From NCBI GenBank assembly GCA_949152475.1, contig OX424556.1, positions 57,370,451-57,434,450 on the forward strand: 64,000 bases of DNA, in the 5' to 3' direction. Source of the stretch: Terebella lapidaria (Eukaryota; Annelida; Polychaeta; Terebellida; Terebellidae). The notes below the pieces were generated by a model. The model was not told where the DNA came from. It did not search any database and saw only the letters and a program-made list of their open reading frames with translations. This document shows, piece after piece, positions 34,101 to 42,507 of the stretch; positions within the stretch are counted from its first letter, which is position 1, and the number at the start of each line of letters is the position of its first letter. Made by a program: the position numbers and the translations under genes.

Positions 34101-34894
34101 GAAGGTGTTATGGACCGTCAAAGTAAGATCATTTAACATTGAGTTGAATGGCCAATATAATTAATATACAGTAGCCTTAAGTCATGATGCACACAACTTG
34201 TGTATAATGGATGACTGCACAATAAGTCATAATGCACACAAGTTGTGTATGATGTATGACTGCACAATAAGACATGATGCACACAAGATGTGTATGATAT
34301 ATGACTGCACAATAAGTTGTAATGCTCAGTATGATGTATGACTGCACAATAAGTCATAATGCGCACAAGTTGCATATCAATGTATCATCACCAAATAAAC
34401 TATATCTTTCACCTTTCATCCTGTTCACAAACCAATCACCAACTTTAAACACACACTGTGATAATAATTTGATCATATGTTTTGAGGGACGAAGGATGAT
34501 TGTGTATGAGGTATATCTTTACTGGTATATCTTTGTGGGTACCCGTGAATAATGCAAAGGTGTCATTGTCGCAAATGATGATACAAACCATCATTCATTT
34601 CCAGGTCAAAAATAGGTATTTTGTCTTTTTTACAGTCAAACAATTGAAGCAGCAAATGGTATCCGCCTCATTGAACTCAGGAGTCAACCAGAAGGTGTTG
34701 TGAGACATCACTGGGAGTTCCTTCAGGAAAACCCACCACGGAAATTCCAGCTTGATGTCAACCATATCAGAATGGTGATGTGCAACTGCAAAGAAATAGG
34801 AATACTCATTGAAGATGACAAAGGAAAAATTCTCAAGAAGAAAATGCTTCTTGACGAATTGCTTTCAAACAATGAGCAACTTTGTGAAAACTAA
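12970..34894 (+). CDS. YIL108W-like putative zinc metalloprotease, C-terminal exons (spliced, 8 exons)
   Basis: Eight exons (12970-13102, 14688-14919, 15263-15447, 20527-20627, 28922-29052, 31821-31897, 32002-32055, 34636-34894) join with matching phases at all seven junctions into about 390 codons ending in TAA. The product reads GGLALYGTGTLHSWAQSLAD ... SAYR|EFYWANYSTGLGASL-HELGHTFDLAH-TPTGVMARGFDD... and ends NNEQLCEN. HExxH-x5-H followed nine residues later by Met resembles a metzincin-like site (two His plus Glu, third His, Met-turn), with Asp where metzincins have Gly. From memory this matches the putative peptidase family that includes yeast YIL108W (Pfam Metallopep); the substrate is unknown. 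Family members are ~650-750 residues long, so the N-terminal half lies upstream or is not recognised. Introns are swollen by minisatellites and transposons. Confidence 0.85.
13103..14030 (+). mobile_element. Intronic family B fragments
   Basis: Two pieces of the family B element match 49900-50100 (TCCATACAGAAAATGTGTTT, CTCATGATTGCCAGTAAGCT, GCACCCTTGGTGGTATG) and its interior (CTGCATTTGGCGGCCATTTT, CAAGTCACTATCCATTTTGA). 14031-14449 is unclassified single-copy-looking intron. Confidence 0.6.
14450..14659 (+). mobile_element. Helitron-like family D, 3' end fragment
   Basis: Diverged family D sequence (AATGGACGTTATTTTCAGAC) ends with GAAATGCCCCAAGGCATCTT + TAGGCCTTGACGTCCAG followed by T. The copies at 35717, 40617 and 59115 end GACGTCTAG|T. 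Confidence 0.65.
14688..14919 (+). CDS. Metalloprotease exon 2: catalytic zinc motif
   Basis: The acceptor is TTCTCCATTGTCCAG and the donor AAAG|GTATCT. It encodes EFYWANYSTGLGASLHELGH, TFDLAHTPTGVMARGFDD and a Ser/Pro-rich tail (SASPVPYSPRDSPLHRPK). Glu of HELGH would be the catalytic base and the three His the zinc ligands, by analogy with metzincins. A Helitron-like family D end (14659) stops only 28 bp upstream of the exon. Confidence 0.9.
14920..15262 (+). other. Intron 2, no gene seen
   Basis: It begins with a ~45-bp imperfect duplication around GGTATCTATACTA.TGGG and has no other recognisable element. Confidence 0.6.
15263..15447 (+). CDS. Metalloprotease exon 3, GC donor
   Basis: The acceptor is GTGTTTACAG. 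It reads MNGSGSGSPKPCPAVHPRPL ... ENKVIQIEAAFRRAQGPIRM ... SVA and ends AG|GCAAGT. That is a GC-AG type donor; no in-frame GT donor is available before the array. It joins the next exon through a split Arg codon (AG|A). The 32-bp minisatellite begins within ~7 bases of the donor. Confidence 0.8.
15451..20213 (+). repeat. 32/36-bp minisatellite, ~4.8 kb
   Basis: About 140 units. The core GATCCAGAGCTCACACAGAG + AGGTCTTTACTT (32 bp) alternates irregularly with a 36-bp form carrying an extra GAGT (or CAGT/GGGT). Variant combinations recur in blocks, e.g. TTTACTTCAGTGATCC near 15638, 15980 and 16171, so amplification also involved multi-unit blocks. It lies in intron 3 and starts at the exon donor. 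Confidence 0.95.
20214..20526 (+). other. Intron 3 tail, no gene seen
   Basis: AT-rich single-copy-looking sequence between the minisatellite and exon 4, with nothing recognised. The same applies to 20628-20921 in intron 4. Confidence 0.6.
20527..20627 (+). CDS. Metalloprotease exon 4
   Basis: The acceptor is GATTTTTTCAG and the donor ACTA|GTATGT. It reads YVDGTEHVMEVTMQSSGEQT then IQEHLKHTPSGKT, with one base left over for the next codon. It is a short island between the 4.8-kb and 1.1-kb minisatellites. Confidence 0.8.
20922..21988 (+). repeat. 31-bp minisatellite, ~34 units
   Basis: The unit is GACAATCTTGTCTTCTGTCA + GGAGCATGAGG. Each unit holds the near-palindrome GACAA-TC-TTGTC. Main variants are CTTGTGTC for CTTCTGTC and CAAGAGG or CATAGGG for CATGAGG. 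The unit length is not a multiple of three, and the three-frame cycling gives spurious ORFs. Confidence 0.95.
21989..22560 (+). pseudogene. Fossil DIRS-type reverse transcriptase / RNase H fragment
   Basis: Read across frameshifts: KGAVYQFMAIPFGVATA, HHYINDWLIITNSQLLAI, VKTKLGKVATHSIVCVGIED and MRWWLNSVKLDRG. These match the DIRS RT order 'YQF.A.PFG..TA', 'Y.DDWLI', 'N..KS.L.P.Q...F.G' and 'L.WWL....L..G' recalled for the family. The catalytic pair reads ND instead of DD and there are several stops, so it is dead. It is distinct from the element at 0.9-5.4 kb, which lacks this region. Confidence 0.7.
22597..22980 (+). repeat. Left inverted arm of foldback element
   Basis: Pairs with 26905-27282. 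The first 8 bases are perfect, ~25 bases follow with poor match, then ~330 bp at roughly 85-90% identity. Confidence 0.8.
23957..25233 (-). repeat. 1,277-bp tandem duplication, copy 1
   Basis: Copy 2 starts at 25234 with offset 1,277. The copies looked identical wherever they were compared. The segment covers the LINE RT and part of its C-terminus. Confidence 0.95.
25234..26510 (-). repeat. 1,277-bp tandem duplication, copy 2
   Basis: It ends AATCAGATCCT, as copy 1 does, then passes into unrelated sequence (CCACACTTTACAG). Confidence 0.95.
26905..27282 (-). repeat. Right inverted arm of foldback element
   Basis: Inverse partner of 22597-22980, ending CTGGACTA. The stretch 26511-26904 just inside it is unrecognised; a 74-residue open frame there looks incidental. 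Confidence 0.8.
27286..28769 (+). repeat. 40-bp minisatellite with ~646-bp higher-order period
   Basis: The core is CCAGATAGTGAGGCACTAGC + CCTGTATATGATGTCCCAGT. Longer units carry an extra TTGTCCCAGC/TCGTCCCAGT. Diagnostic variants recur ~646 bp apart (e.g. TTGTCCCAGCCC at 27434 and 28080; GATGTCCAGTTAG at 27721 and 28361), so a multi-unit block was duplicated. A single unit motif also lies at 22580-22596 beyond the foldback element. Confidence 0.95.
28922..29052 (+). CDS. Metalloprotease exon 5
   Basis: The acceptor is TTCTCCTGTAG and the donor CTAAAG|GTAAGA. The first two bases complete the split codon from exon 4 and 43 codons follow (TTLSLSTFPCHTEESNCRHH ... NVVKLNSLLNSCHLK). The phase fits on both sides, while the other two frames contain stops. 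I do not recognise this stretch, so it is supported by splice and phase logic rather than homology. Confidence 0.7.
29156..31818 (+). repeat. 27-bp minisatellite, ~98 units
   Basis: The unit is TGTTGACTGTTTGTACATGC + TGGTTCA, with CA(C/T)GC, CGCGC, AGACGC and TGTCGAC variants. As 27 is nine codons and the unit lacks stops in several frames, both strands show very long nine-residue-periodic ORFs (up to 759 codons on the minus strand). It fills intron 5, starting ~100 bp after exon 5. Its final diverged unit provides the acceptor of exon 6. Confidence 0.95.
31821..31897 (+). CDS. Metalloprotease exon 6
   Basis: The acceptor TTTATGTTGACAG is the last, altered unit of the 27-bp minisatellite. 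The donor is CACAA|GTAGGT. It reads GLQEMRCRDGGAHWYRSSAV + LLNYH, with the Lys codon split into exon 7. Using the GT four bases later would put TAG in frame. Confidence 0.85.
32002..32055 (+). CDS. Metalloprotease exon 7 (micro-exon, 54 bp)
   Basis: The acceptor is TTGTATTTTCCAG and the donor AAAGG|GTGAGC. It reads (K)WFNPTDFQGTENPLIFK, with Gly split into exon 8. Confidence 0.85.
32231..32388 (+). repeat. 45-bp minisatellite, left part
   Basis: About 3.5 units of TGATGTATGACTGCACAATA + AGTCATAATGCACACAAGTT + GTGTA. It is interrupted at ACAATAAG by the insertion 32389-34178. Confidence 0.9.
32389..32859 (+). repeat. 472-bp direct repeat, copy 1
   Basis: It runs from GGGCAGTGTACAGTAATTCG to CAATATACAGTAGCCTTAA and is repeated at 33708-34178 with about 1-2% difference. 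Confidence 0.9.
32860..33707. other. 848 bp between the direct repeats
   Basis: AT-rich, with no ORF of note and no recognised motif. It could be the internal part of a small LTR-type (TRIM-like) element or simply host intron. Confidence 0.5.
33708..34178 (+). repeat. 472-bp direct repeat, copy 2
   Basis: Flanked by TTAA on both sides (ATATTAA|GGGCAG and GTAGCC|TTAA). Its termini are weakly inverted (AAGGGCAGTG / AAGGCTACTG). That suggests a piggyBac-type insertion or, with copy 1, a short LTR pair. Confidence 0.85.
34179..34377 (+). repeat. 45-bp minisatellite, right part
   Basis: About 4.4 more units of the 45-bp array, resuming at GTCATGATGCACACAACTTG after the insertion. Confidence 0.9.
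34636..34894 (+). CDS. Metalloprotease terminal exon
   Basis: The acceptor is TTGTCTTTTTTACAG. It reads QTIEAANGIRLIELRSQPEG ... HHWEFLQENPPRKFQLDVNH ... IGILIEDDKGKILKKKMLLD ... EQLCEN and the stop TAA at 34892-34894. No clear AATAAA was noticed in the next 190 bp before a family D element begins. Confidence 0.9.
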
Positions 34895-35084
34895 TTTATG
34901 AGATATTTGCGAATCAGTTTTACCCAATACTCGTGTTAACATTTCTGTTGTGTTTTTAAAGTTATACTTATTTGTTGGCAGCATCACTTTGTTTCAGGGA
35001 TCTAGTTATGTTGCATCATATTACGTACTTACCATCACTGAACTACCGTATCAACATATTTTTCTCACCTCAACCATTTTTATT

Positions 35085-35717
35085 GAGCATTTCGGAAGAA
35101 ATGCCTTTATGGTTTTAGCAGATTTTTTTTTTTCGCCGTTTTTGTTTCCGACCGATAACTGTAGTTTGCCTCGATGTATCTTCGCCAAATTTCCAGCATT
35201 GGTCAGAGACATATTATGTGGAAGAACCCTATTGTTTTTCGGCCGGATCCGAGGTCCGTGAGGATGAAATCCATGTCAATTTTTGGACTTTGTTTCCATG
35301 CGATAACTAAAAAATTATACACACAATGGCTACAAAACTTTGCATGGAGGTTCATATACCAACCGGGAAGAATTCTATTGATTTTGGGATCGGTTAAACG
35401 ACCTTCGACCTAGAGGTCGGAAGATTTTTTGCCAAGTCATCCTTGAGGTTACATGCATATCTCGGAAACGGTGCGTCGTAGAGCGAAGCGGAGGTTATTT
35501 TCGGACTCATCGCACTAGACCAAACATGTCTAAGGAGTATTATGGATGAACTTTGACCTTGACCTGAAATGTTTCTTGCTTAGTCAACATTTTTCATTTT
35601 AGTCCATATTTTGGAAACGGTATGTCGTAGACGGTCCATGGCAAACAAGTCATAAATATTATAAATTAGTCTTAACACGGAAATGCCTCTAAGGCACCTT
35701 TAGGCCTTGACGTCTAG
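35085..35717 (+). mobile_element. Helitron-like family D, short copy
   Basis: It starts with the palindromic GCATTTCGGAAGAAATGCC, then a T-run, TTTCCGACCGATAACT and one partial ~147-bp unit. It ends AAATGCCTCTAAGGCACCTT + TAGGCCTTGACGTCTAG|T. A hairpin (AAGGC..GCCTT) followed by CTAG and a T fits Helitron/Helentron 3' ends. Confidence 0.7.
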
Positions 35718-35869
35718 TTGTGGATGATCTTATTCACATCATTGTAATCAGTTAGCCCAGTAACTTAGTATTCAGTCAATTTTTGCAGTAAATTATTTGT
35801 GTGTGTATGTGTGTGTGATCCGTAGGATCGAAAAGGAGCATGTAGTAGTTTAGATTGGTGATGTACAAA
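35718..35869. other. GT-rich spacer
   Basis: It contains ATTATTTGTGTGTGTATGTG. A near copy (CTATTTGTGTGTGTAGGTGT) lies at 37220, so the two may be the sides of the site split by the family B element. Confidence 0.5.
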
Positions 35870-37215
35870 AACATAGCACTAAGGGTGCTGTAGCTTACCG
35901 GCAATCATGTGAATTGCGTAGAATACTGAATACATATAAATTGTTACACTGATGTTAAATAAAACATGATCGTAAATGTTGATAGAAACACATTTTCTGT
36001 ATGGACTATAATACGAAATCAAGTTAGATCTTGAAAGATTTTTTTCGTTAATGACAAATTTTCACAGACAGTCGATTCAAAGGCAACAAAGCTTATACAC
36101 ATCACAAATGTACATAGGAGAATCTTATACATGATTTTGAAGGAAACTGTCTGAATAGATTTCGAGAAAATGTCCACCAAAGGCAAAATTCATTGTTTTT
36201 TTCGACAAAAAAAGGTCGTTTTGACATTTCAAGGTCATTGAAGGTCAAATTCAAGGTCACCACTCAAACCGTAATATATGATTTCCCATTTGAATGTGCC
36301 AATACTTAGGCTCTATCTTGAAGTGTTCTATGAGATTACTCTGCATAACTCCCATTAAGTCCAAACAAATTTCAATGGCCAAAAATAATAATTTTTTTTT
36401 TTTGCTGGAAATGGCCCAAAATGAATAGTGACTTGATTTGAGACAAAAAAATCTGCTGACCCGTCAAAAAATCAAAATGGCCGCCCCATGCAGACCGTCA
36501 TTTCAAAGGCAATAAAACTTATACACATCACAAAGGTACATACGGAGAATCTTATACGTGATTTTGAGGAAAACTGTCTGGTTAGATTTCGAGAAAATGG
36601 TCACCAAAGGCAAAATTCATCGTTTTTTCCACAAAAAAGGTCGTTTTGACCTTTCAAGGTCATTGAAGGTCAAATTCAAGGTCACCACTCAAACCGCAAT
36701 ATATGATTTCCCATTTGAATGTGCCAATACTTAGGCTCTATCTTGAAGTGTTCTATGAGATTACTCTGCATAGCTCCCATTATGAAGGAAAAATTGGGTG
36801 AAATTCTCAAGTCCAAGTTTTTTTGCTGGAAATGGCTCAAAACGAATAGTGACTTGATTTTGAGACCAAAAAATTTACGCAGACCGGCGATTCAAGGGCA
36901 ACGAAACTTATACATGTCATAGAGGTACATGAGAGGAATGTTTTGAAACAAAAATCTCAAAACTGATCAGACAGTTTTTGAGAAAATGGCAACCAAAGTC
37001 CAAAATTGGCAATTTTTCGTCAAAAGTGGCCGCCAAATCGGCAAAAACGATTCAATCAAAAAAAATTTAAAAAACGTTTTTAGATATTGGCCTAATGTAT
37101 GTTCTGACAAATTTATGGGGAAATTCATCATGCCAAAAAAACGTTACAGACCCGGACGGACGACGGACGAAACACCACGATAATAGCTTATCGGCCCAAA
37201 GGGCCGGTAAGCTAA
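35870..37215 (-). mobile_element. Family B repeat, full length, reversed
   Basis: Its 5' hairpin is at the right end (TAGCTTATCGGCCC AAA GGGCCGGTAAGCTA) and its 3' hairpin at the left (AGCAC TAAGG GTGCT). The interior has two copies of an ~400-bp block with TTCAAGGTCATTGAAGGTCA. Non-coding. Confidence 0.75.
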
Positions 37216-37579
37216 TAAACTATTTGTGTGTGTAGGTGTGTGTGTCTCATGCTGAAAGTTAATTTTGTAGCTACTGCAGTCAGGTTGGCATTATGCTAAG
37301 GTTTTAGTACCAGGAAGATTTTGTGATTTGTTACCAGTGGACAATATATTTTCCATGTTATACACTGTGTGAACCTGTACTTTATACACTGTAGTCACAA
37401 GGTATTAGAATACAACGATTATGGACCTGAGTGTCTAGTGTTAGTTAAGGCCTTGAAAAATGTCGAACTTGTATCAATATAGATCTATGTTGTAACATGT
37501 TTTAGAGCTTTTACGCTAATGGACCATTTGGGCCGATTGTCTGTTGACATGTTTTATTGTCTGCTGTCTGAGCAACAAA
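37216..37579. other. No feature recognised
   Basis: AT-rich spacer without ORF or repeat match noticed. Confidence 0.5.
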
Positions 37580-37775
37580 TAATTTTTTGGTTTGATAAAT
37601 TTTCCTATAACCTGTTTGGACACTACAGTCGTCTTCAAGACAGAGCATATATACATGTATTACGAAACGGTTTCTGTCACTGAATGCAAGGCGGATGTTA
37701 ACTTATCAGTTACAGGCATGAATTATCTACTGGACAGAACCTTTACATTGTTGAGCCCAATAATAAATGTTTCTT
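37580..37775 (+). mobile_element. Family C fragment
   Basis: TACTGGACAGAACCTTTACA then TTGTTGAGCCCAATAATAAA matches the second tandem block of family C (e.g. 45930). Confidence 0.65.
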
Positions 37776-37780
37776 GTATC

Positions 37781-37972
37781 AACAATGTTAGCTGCCAGGA
37801 TTGTGTTATATCAACAATGTAAGATGCGAGGATTGTGTTATATCAACAATGTTAGCTTCCAGGATTGTGTTATATCAACAATGTTAGCTTCCAGGATTGT
37901 GTTGTATCAACAATGTTAGCTTCCAGGATTGTGTTATATCAACAATGTTAGGTGCCAGGATTGTTTATATTT
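37781..37972 (+). repeat. 32-bp tandem repeat, ~6 units
   Basis: The unit is TCAACAATGTTAGCTTCCAG + GATTGTGTTATA. The array grows out of the end of the family C fragment (TTTCTTGTATCAACAATG). 37973-38217 has nothing recognised. Confidence 0.85.
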
Positions 37973-38217
37973 GAAGTTAATATAGTTTTTACAACTGTTA
38001 ATGACTCAAAATGTTATTGTTTTACAACGTATCTGTACTGTGTGACTTGTTTGATGCCATTGCTACTCTGTTTTACGTGTATATGAATCTGGATTGCACA
38101 CAGTGCAAAACTAAAAACTTGAATACCACCAGTCTTGTTATCTTATACATCAATATACAATAAATTTTTCCGCCTGTGTAATTCAATTCGAAGGGATATC
38201 TGTAACTAGAGTTCATC

Positions 38218-38340
38218 AAACTAGACGCTCTATATTTGCGGACGTCACCGTGGGTGTCATACCCCCTAATGTCCTATCCATGTCACCCAAAATGGGTTTG
38301 TCACGGAAAACTACCAATAATATTGGGCAGTATCATCATT
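38218..38340 (-). mobile_element. CTAG-terminated Helitron-like end
   Basis: CTAGACGCTCTATATTTGCG ... GGGTGTCATACCCCC is laid out like the family C terminus (CTAGACG, GC-rich hairpin, GTGT.TCCCCC) but with different stem sequence. It is probably a related family. Confidence 0.45.
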
Positions 38341-38342
38341 AT

Positions 38343-38409
38343 ATAAATGGTGACTGGTTTGAAGGGGAACATTTCACCATGTTCCCCGACAAACCAGTCC
38401 CCATTTATT
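38343..38409 (+). other. Long near-perfect hairpin
   Basis: Arms 38343-38372 and 38379-38409 pair over ~30 bp with about four mismatches around a 6-nt loop TTCACC (arm motif GGGGAACAT / ATGTTCCCC; GACTGGTTTG / CAAACCAGTC). It could be a miRNA-like precursor or a tiny foldback. Only one copy was seen. Confidence 0.7.
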
Positions 38410-38435
38410 AGGGCATTAATGGTTTTGTCTGGTTT

Positions 38436-38467
<32 letters not shown>

Positions 38468-40617
38468 TCACTTTCCGCCGTTTTGGTTTCCGATCAATAA
38501 CTCGGGAACGCCTGAACGGATCTTGTCCAAATTTGCACCACTGGTCAGAAATATTAAATGGAAGACCCCTATTGTTTTGGAGGCGGCTGCGGGGTCCGTG
38601 AGGTCCGTGAGGATGAAATCAAGGTTGATTCTGACTTGGTTTCCGAGCGATAACTCAAAAAGTATTCATGCAATGGCAAGTATTCTTTGCATGGGAATTC
38701 ATATACCATCAGGGAAGAACCCTATTGATTTTGGAATAAATCCGTCAAACGACCTTTGACCTAGAGCTCGGAAGAATTTTTGCTGATTCATCCTTGAGGC
38801 TTTCATGCATATCTCGGAAACGTAATTTCGGCCTCCTGGCACTAGACAAACTAGGCTTATGGGTATTTTGGGTCGAGACAACCCCTGGTGTCGAATTTTT
38901 TTTTTGCCGAATCGGCACTTCCTGTTTGGCCGTATCTCGGAAACGGTGCATCATACAGGGAAACAGAGCTCAATTCCGGCCTTCTGGCACTAGACAAACT
39001 AGGCTTAGGGGTATTTTGGGTCGAGATGACCCCTGGTGTCGATTTTTTTGTGTCGATCGGAAACGGTGAGTCGTAGAGCGAAACGGAGCTCAATTCCGGC
39101 CTTCTGGTACTAGACAAACTAGTCTAGGGGGTATTTTGGGTCGAGACGACCCCTGGTGTCAAATTTATTTTTGCCGACTCGGCACTTCCTGTTTGGCCGT
39201 ATCTCGGAAATGGTGCGTCGTAGAGCGAAACGGAGCTCAACTCCGGCCTCCTTGCACTAGACAAACTAGGCTTATGGGTATTTTGGGTCGAGACAACCCC
39301 TGGTGTCGAATTTTTTTTTTGCCGAATCGGCACTTCCTGTTTGGCCGTATCTCGGAAACGGTGCATCATACAGGGAAACGGAGCTCAATTCCGGCCTTCT
39401 GGCACTAGACAAACTAGTCTAGTGCGTATCCTGGGTCGAAACGACCCCTGGTGTCGAATTTTTTTTCGCCTACTCGGCACTTCCTCTTTGGCCCTATCTC
39501 GGAAACGGTGTGTCGTAGAGCGAATCGGAGCTCAATTTCGGCCTCCTGGCACTAGACAAACTAGTCTAGAGGGTATCTTGTGTCGAGACGACCCCTGGTG
39601 TCGAATTTTTTTTCACCGACTCGGCACTTCCTGTTTGGCCATTTCTCGGAAACGGTGAGTCGTAGAGCGAAACGGAGCTCAATTCCGGCCTTCTGGCACT
39701 AGACAAACTAGGCTTAGGGGTATTTTGGGTCGAGATGACCCCTGGTGTCGATTTTTTTTTCGCCGACTCGGCACTTCCTGTTTAGCTGTATCTCGGAAAC
39801 GGTGAGTCGTAGAGCGAAACGGAGCTCAATTCCGGCCTTCTGGCACTAGACAAACTAGTGTAGTAAACTAGGGGGTATTTTGGGTCAAGACGACCCCTGG
39901 TGTCGAATTTATTTTCGCCGACTCGGCACTTCCTGTTTGACCGTATCTCGGAAACAGTGCGTGGTAGAGCGAAACGGAGCTCAATTCCGGCCTTCTCTTA
40001 CTAGACAAACTAGTCTAGGGGGTATTTTGGGTCGACGACCCCTGGTGTCGAAATTATTTTCGCCGACTCGGCACTTCCTGTTTGACCGTATCTCGGAAAC
40101 GGTGCGTCGTAGAGCGAAACGGAGCTCAATTTCGGCCTCCTGGCACAAGACAAACTAGTCTAGGGGGTATCTTGGGTCGAGACGACCCCTGGTGTCGAAC
40201 AAACTAGTCTAGGGGGTATCTTGGGCCGAGATGTCTTCTGGTGTCAATTTTTTTTTTCACCGACTCGACACTTCCTGTTTGGCTGTATTTCGGAAAAGGT
40301 GCGTCGTACAGCGAAACGGAGCTTAATTTCGTCCTCCTGGCACTAGATTAACTAATCTAGAGGGTATCTTGGGTCGAGACGACTTCTGGTGTCAAATTTT
40401 TTTTGCCAACTCAGCACTTCATGTATGCCGTATCTCGGAAATGGTGCGTCATAGAGCGAAACGCAAAGATGCCTAAGGGTGGGGTATGTCGCCTAAACTT
40501 TGACCACGGACAGTTCCAGAGTCATCATGGTTCTAGACACGGTCTCTCAGGTATATGTTAGCTAGGAATAGAACTCTCACGAAATGCCCCAAGGCATCTT
40601 CAGGCCTTGACGTCTAG
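38399..40617 (+). mobile_element. Helitron-like family D, 2.2 kb, ~147-bp array
   Basis: It starts GGGCATTAATGG followed by a long T-run. The body has ~11 units (ATCTCGGAAACGGTGCGTCG ... GAGCTCAATTCCGGCC ... GACCCCTGGTGTCGA) spaced 147-148 bp where intact. It ends GAAATGCCCCAAGGCATCTT ... GACGTCTAG|TTT. It is a subfamily distinct from 56391-59115. Confidence 0.75.
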
Positions 40618-40764
40618 TTTTATTAGCTTACCGGCCCTTTGGGCCGATAAGCTATTGTCATGGTATTTCGTCCGTCCGGGTCTGTAACTTTTTTTTGACA
40701 TGATGAATTTCCCCATAAATTTGTCAGAACATTTGTCAGAACATACCAGTATCTAAAGACGTTT

Positions 40765-42280
40765 TAGGTTACCGGACCTTTGGTCCGATAACCTATTGGC
40801 ATGGCGTTGCGTCCGTCGTCCGTCCGTCCGTCCGTCCGGCGTTAACATTTTTATCTTTAAAGTTAGTGATCAAATCTTTCTGAAATTTTGCACAAAAATG
40901 CCTAAAAATATTTTGAGAAGGAGGTATTTTTTTGTTTTTTGATTTTCGCATTTTTATCAAAATGGCGGCCGTTTTTGTCGAAAAACGCTCAATTTTGGAC
41001 TTTGACGGCCATTTTCTCAAAAACTGTCTGATCAGTTTTGAGTTTTTGGTTTCAAAAGATTCCCCTCATATACCTCTGTGATATGTTTAAGTTTGGTTGC
41101 CCTAAATTCGCCGGTTTCCGTGTGGCGGCCATTTTGAATTTTTGTCGGGTCGGCGAAAAAAATTTTTTTCGCCCCAAATCGCATTACTATCCATTTTGGG
41201 CCATTTCTAGGGCAAAAATTTTTTTTCACCCTTTGAAAAAAATTTTGGACTTACAAAATTTTCGGCACTTTTTTCCTTCATAATGGGAGCTGTCCGGACT
41301 GTACTCATAGAACGCTTGAAGATAGAGCTTAGAAATTGGCACTTTCAAATGGAAAGTCATATATGGCGACTTGTGTGGTGACCTTGAATTTGACCTTGGA
41401 TGACCTTGAAAGGTCAAAACAGCCATTTTTTGGTCGAAAAATGCTCAAATTTGCACCTGGTCTGTATTTTCTCAAAAACTGTCTGATCAGTTTTGAGATT
41501 TTTGCTTAAAAAGATTCCTCTTATATACCTCTGTGACACGTATAAGTTTTGTTGCCCTTGAAACGCTGATCTCCGTGTGGCGGCCATTTTGAATTTTTGA
41601 CGAGTCGGCGAAAAAAATTTTTTTCGCCCCAAATCGCATTACTATCCATTTTGGGCCATTTCTAGGCAAAAAAAATTTTTCACCCTTTGAAAAAAAATTT
41701 GGACTTAGAAAATTTTCGGCACTTTTTTCCTACATAATGGGAGCTGTCAGGACTGTACTCATAGAACGCTTGAAGATAGAGCTCAGAAATTGGCATTTTC
41801 AAATTGGAAGTCATATATGGCGACTTGTGTGGTGACCTTGAATTTGACCTTCGATGACCTTGAAAGGTCAAAACAGCCATTTTGGGGTCAAAAAAATGCC
41901 CAGATTGGCCTCTATAGATGAAATGCTTGCAGATAGAGCTCATGTTTGCATTATGAACATATAGGAAGACATATATGGCACAACTAATGATGACCTTGAA
42001 CTTGACGTCAGATGACCTTGAGTTCCAAATGTCTGACTTGAAATGTGTAAATTGACCTGAGCGGCCTAAACGATTCCACCCAACATATAGAATATCAAAT
42101 CCCGCACACATACATGTTATGGTAACATCGAAGTTCATACGGATGACCTTGATTGGTAAATCCCAAGGTCATATGTTTACACTGCGAACCTTGATTGGTA
42201 AAAGCTCTGTTACCTGCCAATGCTGCCATGGCCAAACCAAAATTGTCCGGTAACCTATCTTAGCCTTTGGGCTAATTTTT
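40765..42280 (+). mobile_element. Family A1 element, full length
   Basis: TAGGTTACCGGACCTTTGGT ... TTGTCCGGTAACCTATCTTA + GCCTTTGGGCTAA. It inserted in a T-run of the family B element. Confidence 0.8.
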
Positions 42281-42375
42281 TTTAATTTTTAGGTTACCGG
42301 ACCTATGGTCCGATAACCTATTGGCATGGCGTTGCGTCCGTCGTCCATCCGTCCGTCGTCCGTCCATTCACATTT

Positions 42376-42457
42376 TAGGTTACCGGACCTATGGTCCGAT
42401 AACCTATTGGCATGGCGTTGCGTCCGTCGTCCGTCGTCCGGCGTCCGTCGTCGTCGT

Positions 42458-42507
<50 letters not shown>

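Noticed and set aside
41680..42138. 152-codon minus ORF and similar frames in other A copies
   Set aside because: The same frames are broken in other copies and the whole DNA, not the codons, is conserved.
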